Positions 1 through 5,316 of a DNA stretch of 5,348 bases are shown here, piece after piece. This DNA is from Gemmatimonadota bacterium (GTDB lineage Bacteria > Gemmatimonadota > Gemmatimonadetes > Gemmatimonadales > Gemmatimonadaceae): the NCBI GenBank assembly GCA_031127185.1, contig JARIET010000201.1, positions 1 to 5,348 on the forward strand. The letters run 5' to 3'. How positions within the stretch are numbered: position 1 is the stretch's first letter; the number at the start of each line of letters is the position of its first letter. The position numbers and the translations under genes were made by a program. The notes under the pieces were generated by a model, which saw only the letters and a list, made by a program, of their open reading frames with translations, ran no database searches and had not been told where the DNA came from.

Positions 1-2
1 AC

Positions 3-686
3 GCCACGGTCGCGACCGAACGGGTTGCGCGGGCCGAAGCGGCGGCGGCCAAGGCGCAGTTGGCAGCACTCCGGGCGCAGTTGCACCCGCATTTCCTGTT
101 TAACGCGCTCCATTCCGTTGTGCACCTGATTCCCCGCGAACCGGAGCGCGCCGCACGTGCCGCCGAACAGGTGGGTGCACTCCTTCGTACTACTATTGAA
201 GAAGACCGCGACCTCGTCACCCTCGGCGAAGAATGGGCGTTCGTGGAGCGCTACCTTGACGTTGAGCGGATCCGGTTCGGCGATCGGCTGCAAGTTCAGG
301 TCGATCTCCCGTTGGCCGCGCGCGATGCCCTCGTGCCGTCATTCTCGTTGCTCACGCTGGTGGAGAACGCGGTACGTCACGGCGTGGGCGGTCGGGAGGG
401 GCCAACGAGGCTGACAGTGCAGGCCACTACCGGAAGCGCTACCCTCACGGTGGTGGTGCGCGATTGCGCAGCAGAAGTCGGCGTGACTGACGAGGCCAAG
501 GGCGCACCCGACCATCCGGCGAATACTGGCGCTGGCGCGCAACTAGACCGAAACGGGACCGGGCTCAGTCGGCTTCGCGAACGGTTGGGCGTGCTGTACG
601 GCGACCGTGCGCGGCTCACGCTCGAGAAGCAAGCCGAGAGCGGTACTGTCGCGACGCTTGTGATTCCTGTTGAGCCTGGCGCGTGA
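3..686 (+). CDS. LytS/YehU-family sensor histidine kinase, C-terminal part (5' end cut by window)
   Basis: This is the cytoplasmic catalytic part of a membrane sensor kinase of the LytS/YehU (HPK8, His_kinase) family, which autophosphorylates on His and passes the phosphate to a LytTR regulator. The reading frame is open from base 3, so the gene starts upstream and 227 residues are visible. An Ala-rich, probably coiled-coil linker (about residues 1-25) leads into the H-box LHPHFLFN; the expected phospho-His is the codon at 90-92. The N-box LVENAVRHGV follows at about residues 119-128, and the G2-like NGTGLSRLRERL at about 184-195. The usual G1 motif DxGxG is altered to DCAAE and is followed by a loop of about 25 residues. 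The sensor and any membrane segments lie outside the window. The TGA stop overlaps the GTG start of the regulator by 4 bases, so the two are a cognate pair. Family assignment is firm; the signal sensed is unknown. Confidence 0.93.
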   Translation, partial: ATVATERVARAEAAAAKAQLAALRAQLHPHFLFNALHSVVHLIPREPERAARAAEQVGALLRTTIEEDRDLVTLGEEWAFVERYLDVERIRFGDRLQVQVDLPLAARDALVPSFSLLTLVENAVRHGVGGREGPTRLTVQATTGSATLTVVVRDCAAEVGVTDEAKGAPDHPANTGAGAQLDRNGTGLSRLRERLGVLYGDRARLTLEKQAESGTVATLVIPVEPGA

Positions 687-1420
687 CAGTTACCGCCGTC
701 ATTGCTGACGATGAGGGCGTGGCGCGCGCGGGCCTGCGCGATCTGCTCGGCGCTCACGATTGGTTGACGGTCGTCGGCGAGGCGGCGAGCGGCCCCAAGG
801 CGGCAGCCGCGATCGACACGCTCAAGCCGGATATCGCATTTGTGGACGTCCAGATGCCAGGCTTTTCCGGGGTGGAACTCCTGCGCCGCATCGCACACCA
901 ACCGTACGTCGTGTTCACCACGGCCTACTCGGAGCACGCTGTCATCGCGTTCGAACTCGGGGCGATCGACTACCTACTGAAACCCTTTGGCGCCGAACGG
1001 CTCGCCGCTGCACTGGACCGAGTTCGCGCAGCGCTCGGTGAGCCGGTGACGTCACCGCTCGCTGACCGCCTGGCGGATGCGCTCGCTGGCGGACCGATGA
1101 GTCGGCTCTTCGTACGCTCCGGCGGATCGATTATCCCCGTGCCCGTGGACCGGATTTCTCGGTTCGACGCATCGGGCGACTACGCCGAGGCGGTGCACGA
1201 GCGGGGTCGGTACGTGGTGCACATCTCGCTGGCCCGTCTCGAAGCCCGTCTCAATCCAACGCAGTTTGTGCGTGTGCACCGCGGCCATATCGTGAACATG
1301 CAGCAGGTGGTGGCGTTCCGGCGGCAGGGGAAGGGTCAACTGGTGGCCGAGATGCGCGACGGGGCACGGATTTCGGTCAGCCGCGCCAAGTCGCGCGAAC
1401 TGCGCGATCAAGGAGTTTAG
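683..1420 (+). CDS. LytTR-family DNA-binding response regulator
   Basis: This is a complete 245-residue transcription regulator of the LytR/AlgR type, and the phosphorylation partner of the kinase just upstream. The receiver domain covers about residues 3-118. It has acidic residues D9 and D10, phospho-acceptor D55 in FVDVQMPG, the switch Thr at 79-80 in FTTAYSEHAV, and conserved K100 in LLKPF. A short linker leads to a LytTR DNA-binding domain at about 140-243, recognised from FVRVHRGHIVNMQQV and the closing ISVSRAKSREL. All key receiver residues are present, so a normal phospho-switch is expected. The GTG start at 683 is chosen because it begins the receiver fold at the right place and overlaps the kinase stop (GTGA), implying translational coupling; no good ribosome binding site precedes it. 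Its target promoters are not identifiable here. The next gene is 74 bases downstream and need not be a target. Confidence 0.95.
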   Translation: MTVTAVIADDEGVARAGLRDLLGAHDWLTVVGEAASGPKAAAAIDTLKPDIAFVDVQMPGFSGVELLRRIAHQPYVVFTTAYSEHAVIAFELGAIDYLLKPFGAERLAAALDRVRAALGEPVTSPLADRLADALAGGPMSRLFVRSGGSIIPVPVDRISRFDASGDYAEAVHERGRYVVHISLARLEARLNPTQFVRVHRGHIVNMQQVVAFRRQGKGQLVAEMRDGARISVSRAKSRELRDQGV

Positions 1421-1459
1421 GACGCAGCAGTGTTGCCACCGGCAGCGGCTCCAGGGTGG

Positions 1460-1489
1460 TTGCGGGGTAGCGTCCAAATCGCGTATTAC
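1460..1489 (+). promoter_or_regulatory. Possible promoter for the four-gene run, giving a leaderless mRNA
   Basis: TTGCGG at 1460-1465 (3 of 6 matches to the -35 consensus) is followed after 18 bases by TATTAC at 1484-1489 (4 of 6 matches to the -10). Transcription would start near 1495-1497, which is the ATG of the next gene. That gene has no Shine-Dalgarno sequence, which fits a leaderless transcript. The matches are weak and such hexamers arise by chance. Confidence 0.25.
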
Positions 1490-1494
1490 TCGGC

Positions 1495-2163
1495 ATGCCT
1501 CGCACCGTGCGAAAGGGACTGGGGCGGTACCGCCTTGCACAGCTTCGGAGCGACCTGAAGCTGACGCCGGAGGCGCGCGTGCTCGAGGCGGAAGAGCCGA
1601 CGCTTGAGCATCTCGCTGCGTTCGATTTGACGACGGCACGGTCCGCACCCAAGCGCCGGACTCGCGTTTCCGAGGGCCGTCAGCCGGTACCTGCCGATCA
1701 GTTTGCGACCAAGCTCGCCCTCGTCTGTAGTGTGCTGAACGACGCGGGCGCGCACTACGTCGTCGTCGGGGCGCGTGCGTTGCAGCTGTGGGGCACGTCC
1801 CGGTTTACGAAGGACACCGATATTCTGATTGAGAAGACGCTGCCCAACGCTGAACGGGTGCTCGCAGGGCTGTCGCGCATCGGCTTCGGCGTCGCTGCTG
1901 ATTTCACCGCCGAGGAGGTTGTGTCACGCCACGTCACGATCATTGGCGACACACCCTCTGTTGATATTCTCACCCGTGCATGGAATCTCACGTGGCGAGA
2001 GGCCGCGCCGCGCGCCGTTACCTTCACGGTAGAGGGCGTGACAATACCGACAGCGTGCATCGAAGACCTCATCGCCTCCAAGCGCACCAGCCGCCTGCAG
2101 GACCTCGCCGACATTGAAGTCCTTGAAGCCATCCAGAAATCCCGGACCAGGAAATCCAGATGA
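1495..2163 (+). CDS. Nucleotidyltransferase-fold protein (AbiEii/MNT-like), function unknown
   Basis: This is a 222-residue cytoplasmic protein with a minimal polymerase-beta-type nucleotidyltransferase core in its C-terminal two thirds. The core motif lies at about residues 89-112: VVVGARALQLWG, then R103 and the acidic pair D107-T-D109. The likely third carboxylate is D157 in PSVDILT. The ending IPTACIEDLIASKRTSRLQDLADIEVLEAI is the typical last segment of such proteins, where the Lys and RxxDLAD help form the active site. Family relatives include toxin-type transferases that modify tRNA or proteins, and many uncharacterised members, so substrate and role cannot be assigned. The first 60 or so residues are outside the core; LTPEARVLEAEEPTLEHL there looks like a short helical segment. 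The frame has a stop at 1468-1470, making ATG 1495 the first good start; no ribosome binding site is visible. The stop overlaps the next start by 4 bases (ATGA). Confidence 0.82.
   Translation: MPRTVRKGLGRYRLAQLRSDLKLTPEARVLEAEEPTLEHLAAFDLTTARSAPKRRTRVSEGRQPVPADQFATKLALVCSVLNDAGAHYVVVGARALQLWGTSRFTKDTDILIEKTLPNAERVLAGLSRIGFGVAADFTAEEVVSRHVTIIGDTPSVDILTRAWNLTWREAAPRAVTFTVEGVTIPTACIEDLIASKRTSRLQDLADIEVLEAIQKSRTRKSR
2149..2152 (+). promoter_or_regulatory. Ribosome binding site for the esterase gene
   Basis: AGGA lies 7 bases before the ATG at 2160, inside the end of the nucleotidyltransferase gene. It supports this start over the internal ATG at 2232, which would remove most of the signal peptide. 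Confidence 0.5.
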
Positions 2164-3716
2164 ACCTCTGCGCTCGTTCAGCTGTTTACCGTGCCGCCGC
2201 CGCGGCTTCGGTCGCACTCGGCGGCGCCACCATGCTCGGCGCGCAGGCACTGCCGGGTGTTCTGGGCCTCAGCGTTGCGCACGGGACGCTCAAGAACACC
2301 GCGCGCCCGACGCCCGAGATCACGGCTCAGGTCGACTCGCTCGACCGACTCATTGCCGCCGCCACCCGTCTGGGGCGCACGGCAGAGCTCCGACGCCTGT
2401 ATGCCCACGCGAATGCGCTGCTTAATCGTCGCGCCTGGACGGCGGAAACAGAGTATGCAGCATCGTTGGTGATTCGCACGGGCGAACAGGTCGTGGACCC
2501 TGCGCGCCGCTGGCTCTTCCGGGTTGAGCAGATCTACGCGCCGCGGATCGAGCTCGCCCGCCCCCTCACCGCGCGTGCCTTCCTGCGCCAGCGTGTGCCG
2601 AATGCGCCGCTCACCACCCCCATGGTCCCGGTGAAGGAGATCGGAGCGTTCGATGGCGTCGCCCGCGACCTTCGCGAATCGCCATTGCTTGTGGAAGCCG
2701 ACCTCGCCGGGGTGCCTGACGGCACGTACAACGTGGCCGTCGAAGTCAGCGACAGCGGGCGTGTGATCGGCACCGCCGCGCTCAATGTCGTGGTGCGGAA
2801 CGGGCTCGACGCATCCATCGCGCGTCTCGAAGCGGCGGCCGCCAAGGTTGGCGAGCCCGTGCGTTCCGACCTTCGCTTTCCCATAGACCGCCTGCGCAAC
2901 GTGAACCTGAGCCGTATCGGGCTCGGCACCTTCAACGTGGCGCGCGACTTTGCGGCGGCTGAGTCTCTGCTCACGGCGGTAAACAGAAACCGGGACCCCT
3001 GGCTGGGACGCACTGGCGATCTCAAGCGACACTACCTCCTCGCTGCCGCCGGCGAGGTGATGCCTTACCGGCTCTACGTCCCGTCGACCTACTCGCCGTC
3101 CCGCCCCATGCCGCTGATTGTCGCGCTGCACGGACTTGGTGGCACGGAAGACAGTTTCTTTGAGGCATACGGCCGAAAGCTCCCGGAACTCGCAGAGCAG
3201 CGCGGTTATATCGTGGTCGCCCCGCTCGGCTACCGCACCGATGGTGCGTACGGCGTTCAGCTCGGCCTTCGAGCCATTGATCCGGCGGGTGTGCGCGCGA
3301 GAGATCTCAGCGAACAGGATGTGTACCAGGCCCTCGAACAGGTTCGCGCGTTCTATAAGGTGGACCCGCAGCGCATCTACTTGATGGGGCATTCGATGGG
3401 CGCGATCGGCACCTGGGCGCTGGCCGCCAAGACTCCTCAAATGTGGACTGCGCTCGGCGCGTTCGCCGGCCTCGGTGCGGCAGAAACGGCGGCTGCGATG
3501 AAGGCGCTGCCGCACTATGTGGTGCACGGGGATGCCGATGCTACCGTCAACGTCGTAGGCTCGCGCAGCATGGTGGCGGCGCTCAAGGCAGTCGGTGCTG
3601 AGCTGGTGTATATCGAAGTGCCTGGCGGTAATCACAACAACGTCGTGGAACCGCATCTGCCGGCGATGTTCGATTTCTTTGAGAAGTACAAAACACGTCC
3701 TGCGCCGAGACCGTAG
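2160..3716 (+). CDS. Exported alpha/beta-hydrolase, esterase or prolyl-oligopeptidase-like
   Basis: This is a 518-residue secreted or periplasmic serine hydrolase. The N-terminus has basic residues, an Ala-rich hydrophobic stretch (about residues 7-27) and a likely signal peptidase I site after AQA (A30). Residues about 50-110 look helical. Residues about 115-215 look like a beta-rich accessory region ending near PDGTYNVAVEVSDSG. The catalytic domain is at about 290-510. It shows the oxyanion-hole motif HGLGG (324-328), nucleophile S412 in GHSMG, probable acid D460 in HGDADATV, and H492 in GGNHNN, so the Ser-Asp-His triad is complete. The domain resembles PHB-depolymerase/LpqC-like esterases and the prolyl-oligopeptidase hydrolase fold. 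The substrate cannot be told from sequence. The large N-terminal half is not one I can name. The start overlaps the upstream stop by 4 bases, and xdhC begins 6 bases after the TAG, so it sits inside an operon. Confidence 0.88.
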   Translation: MNLCARSAVYRAAAAASVALGGATMLGAQALPGVLGLSVAHGTLKNTARPTPEITAQVDSLDRLIAAATRLGRTAELRRLYAHANALLNRRAWTAETEYAASLVIRTGEQVVDPARRWLFRVEQIYAPRIELARPLTARAFLRQRVPNAPLTTPMVPVKEIGAFDGVARDLRESPLLVEADLAGVPDGTYNVAVEVSDSGRVIGTAALNVVVRNGLDASIARLEAAAAKVGEPVRSDLRFPIDRLRNVNLSRIGLGTFNVARDFAAAESLLTAVNRNRDPWLGRTGDLKRHYLLAAAGEVMPYRLYVPSTYSPSRPMPLIVALHGLGGTEDSFFEAYGRKLPELAEQRGYIVVAPLGYRTDGAYGVQLGLRAIDPAGVRARDLSEQDVYQALEQVRAFYKVDPQRIYLMGHSMGAIGTWALAAKTPQMWTALGAFAGLGAAETAAAMKALPHYVVHGDADATVNVVGSRSMVAALKAVGAELVYIEVPGGNHNNVVEPHLPAMFDFFEKYKTRPAPRP

Positions 3717-3722
3717 ACAGCC

Positions 3723-4772
3723 GTGACTCATCCCACCATCCTCGCGGAGTGCGCGCGTCTCGCCGGAGGCGCCGGTGCGGGTGCGCTTGCGTCCATCGCG
3801 CGGCGCCGCGGGTCCTTGCCCATGAGTGCCACCGCCAAGCTGTTGGTCACGGCGAGTGGTGCACGGTTCGGCACGGTGGGCGGCGGTTGTCTCGAAGCCG
3901 AAGTCATTGAAAAAGCGATGGACGTGCTCGAACGCCGGGTTCCAGCCCTGAGCACACATTCATTGAACAACGAACTCGCCGGCGACTACGGACTCACCTG
4001 CGGTGGCACTGCCGAGATCTTCATCGAGCCGGTGTATCCCGACGAGGTCCTGTCGGCGGCGTGGAACGAGGCGGCGGCGCTGGTGGCGCGCGCGGAACGG
4101 GGCGTGATGGTCACGGCGATGGACTGGACCAACGGGGCGGTGAAGCGCGTGTTGGCCGCAGACGGGGCCGGCGCCGATGCCGACGCGTCGCGCCTTGATC
4201 CGTTCGCCGAAGAACCACTCTGGACCCAGTCGCACCTGCTCGAACCCATCGTCGGCCGTCCGCGGCTCGTGGTGTTCGGCGCCGGTCACGTGGGAGCACG
4301 CGTGGCTGAGGCGGCGAGCTTCGCCGGGTGGCACGTGACGATCGTTGACGATCGCGCCGATTTCGCGGATGCAACGCGACTGCCGTTCGCACACCGCGTG
4401 GTGACCTGCGAGTTCCACGATGTACTGAGCGCGGCGCGGTTCGACCAGGACACCTACGTCGTGATTGCGACGCGCGGGCATCAACATGATGCGGTCATCG
4501 CATCGCAGGTGGCGCCCAAGACCCTGCGCTACATCGGCATGCTCGGGAGCCGGCGCAAGGCGGCGCTCACGGCCAGGCAGCTCAAGGACTGGCAGGTGAG
4601 CGACGAGAGCATCGCGCGGATCCACGCGCCGGTGGGTCTCTCCATCGGGGCAGATACCCCCGAGGAGATCGCGGTAAGCGTCGTGGCCGAGATGGTCGCG
4701 GTACGACGTACGGGCTCGTCGCGCCGCGGCGGGATCAACGAGCAGGTGTCCGCGGCACTGGAGACGGAATGA
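3723..4772 (+). CDS. xdhC: XdhC/CoxI-family molybdoenzyme maturation factor
   Basis: XdhC-family proteins bind molybdenum cofactor, favour its sulfuration and help insert it into xanthine dehydrogenase-type enzymes in the cytoplasm. This 349-residue protein has both family domains. The N-terminal XdhC/CoxI domain is at about residues 8-105, with MSATAKLLVTASG, GTVGGGCLEAEV (C56) and GLTCGG (C93). The C-terminal Rossmann domain is at about 180-328, with GAGHVG (186-191), the acidic end of strand two VDDR (208-211), ATRGHQHD (249-256), YIGMLGSRRK (270-279) and GLSIGADTPEEIAVSVVAEM. Length is normal for the full two-domain form. The start is GTG at 3723, 6 bases after the esterase stop, and no strong ribosome binding site is seen. 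No xanthine dehydrogenase or CO-dehydrogenase-type subunit gene lies nearby, so the client enzyme is unknown and the symbol means family only. The end overlaps the PCD gene by 4 bases. Confidence 0.9.
   Translation: MTHPTILAECARLAGGAGAGALASIARRRGSLPMSATAKLLVTASGARFGTVGGGCLEAEVIEKAMDVLERRVPALSTHSLNNELAGDYGLTCGGTAEIFIEPVYPDEVLSAAWNEAAALVARAERGVMVTAMDWTNGAVKRVLAADGAGADADASRLDPFAEEPLWTQSHLLEPIVGRPRLVVFGAGHVGARVAEAASFAGWHVTIVDDRADFADATRLPFAHRVVTCEFHDVLSAARFDQDTYVVIATRGHQHDAVIASQVAPKTLRYIGMLGSRRKAALTARQLKDWQVSDESIARIHAPVGLSIGADTPEEIAVSVVAEMVAVRRTGSSRRGGINEQVSAALETE
4760..4763 (+). promoter_or_regulatory. Ribosome binding site for the PCD gene
   Basis: GGAG lies 5 bases before the ATG at 4769, within the last codons of xdhC. 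Together with the ATGA overlap it supports coupled translation from this start. Confidence 0.5.
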
Positions 4773-5053
4773 GGCCGGGCAAGCTGGATGAAGGCGAGAT
4801 CGAGTACGCGCTCTCGTCGCTGAAGGGATGGACGCGCAACGGTACGTCAATCACGAGGACCTTCGCGTTCAAGAAATTCCTCGATGGCATCGCCTGGGTG
4901 GACAAGGTCGCGCTCGCTGCGGAGCGGCTCGATCACCATCCGGATCTCGATATCCGGTACAACAAGATCGCGGCCACGCTCTCCACGCACTCGGCGGGTG
5001 GGCTCACCAAGCTCGACTTCGAGCTCGCTCGAGAAATGGACGCGCTGGGCTGA
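4769..5053 (+). CDS. Pterin-4a-carbinolamine dehydratase (PCD, COG2154)
   Basis: This 94-residue cytoplasmic enzyme dehydrates 4a-hydroxytetrahydropterin so that the pterin can be recycled. Length is normal for the family. The family motif E-x3-HHP-x5-Y-x9-H-x8-D is matched exactly by E52, H56, H57, P58, Y64, H74 and D83, so the active-site histidines are all present. The N-terminal part carries the common LKGW segment (about residues 18-21), followed by TRTFAFKKFLDGIAWV. Bacterial homologues are called PhhB when they sit with phenylalanine hydroxylase. No hydroxylase gene is present here, and the gene is coupled to xdhC through an ATGA overlap. A role near molybdopterin metabolism is therefore worth considering, as has been proposed for some COG2154 members. 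I leave the symbol empty for that reason. The enzyme family is certain; the physiological role is inferred. Confidence 0.93.
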   Translation: MRPGKLDEGEIEYALSSLKGWTRNGTSITRTFAFKKFLDGIAWVDKVALAAERLDHHPDLDIRYNKIAATLSTHSAGGLTKLDFELAREMDALG

Positions 5054-5055
5054 AC

Positions 5056-5093
5056 TTTACGGCGTGGACGCGGGTTTTACGGCGGGGACGCGG
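5056..5093 (+). repeat. Tandem duplication of an 18-base motif, 20-base period
   Basis: TTTACGGCGTGGACGCGG at 5056-5073 recurs at 5076-5093 with a single change (T to G at 5085). The first copy begins 3 bases after the PCD stop. The second copy also forms the left arm of the large inverted repeat. Confidence 0.85.
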
Positions 5094-5235
5094 ACAACTG
5101 CGGATCACATCTGATGAACGCTGATACTGAATAAGGGGAACGACAGCTTGAGTCCACGCTGTCGTTCCCCCATTCAGTTGCAGTGTCCGCGTTTCTTGTG
5201 GTTCCAATCCGCGAAAATCCGCGTCCCCGCCGTAA
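5077..5235. repeat. Nested inverted repeat, REP/BIME- or MITE-like
   Basis: The outer arms are a perfect 18-bp inverted pair: TTACGGCGGGGACGCGGA at 5077-5094 and its complement at 5218-5235. After 5 unpaired bases on each side, GCGGAT at 5100-5105 pairs with ATCCGC at 5207-5212. The centre holds the 13-bp hairpin at 5135-5170. The right half also has three TCCGCG copies (5186, 5208, 5218). No transposase or clear coding signal is inside. A dispersed non-autonomous repeat or a structured RNA are both possible; the element's boundaries are inferred from the symmetry. Confidence 0.75.
5126..5178. terminator. Perfect 13-bp hairpin with extended flanks, possible operon terminator
   Basis: GGGGAACGACAGC at 5135-5147 and its exact complement at 5158-5170 enclose a 10-base loop. 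Pairing continues outside, after a 2-against-1 base internal loop, through ACTGAAT at 5126-5132 and ATTCAGT at 5172-5178. The hairpin lies 81 bases after the last stop of the + strand run and could end its transcript or protect its 3' end. No T-run follows on either strand, so it is not a classical intrinsic terminator. Confidence 0.5.
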
Positions 5236-5259
5236 GTCCCAGCCACGCCGCGAGACGCG

Positions 5260-5292
5260 AAACGGGCCGCCCCAGTGAATCGGAGCGGCCCG
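5260..5292 (-). terminator. Possible intrinsic terminator for a gene on the - strand
   Basis: CGGGCCGC at 5263-5270 pairs perfectly with GCGGCCCG at 5285-5292, and CC/GG inside it extends the stem past one mismatch, leaving an 8-base loop. Read on the - strand the stem is followed by TTT then CGCG, a short and weak U-tract. It lies 24 bases beyond a possible - strand stop codon. Read on the + strand no T-run follows. Confidence 0.4.
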
Positions 5293-5316
5293 CCTGTCCA
5301 CCGGGGTTCGGTATTG

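Noticed and set aside
377..937. 186-codon open frame on the - strand across the kinase/regulator junction
   Set aside because: It overlaps two well-supported two-component genes, and its product has no recognisable domain.
1420..1475. GGACGC/GCGTCC inverted pair with an inner CCACC/GGTGG pair, as a terminator after the response regulator
   Set aside because: The outer arms are only 6 bp with a 44-base interior, the inner stem is 5 bp, and there is no T-run. It is too weak to call.
1052..1648. 198-codon open frame on the - strand across the LytTR domain and the gap before the transferase
   Set aside because: It covers the conserved LytTR region in reverse, has low-complexity Arg/Ala/Pro content and no start signal.
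2178..3959. 593-codon open frame on the - strand opposite the hydrolase gene
   Set aside because: It is a mirror of the codon bias in a high-GC gene. The + strand protein has a signal peptide and a full catalytic triad, while the reverse product is rich in His and Arg with no recognisable domain, and it runs into the xdhC start.
4338..4355. Direct repeat GACGATCG twice, 2 bases apart, within xdhC
   Set aside because: It encodes the conserved strand-two segment of the Rossmann fold (VTIVDDR) and is explained by coding constraint.
3960..4850. 296-codon open frame on the - strand opposite xdhC
   Set aside because: The + strand encodes clear XdhC and PCD families here; the reverse product has a shadow-like composition and no motif.
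5004..5246. Short open frame on the - strand through the repeat region
   Set aside because: It starts within the palindrome's right side, runs through both repeat arms and ends inside the PCD gene. The open frame is a by-product of GC-rich repeats.
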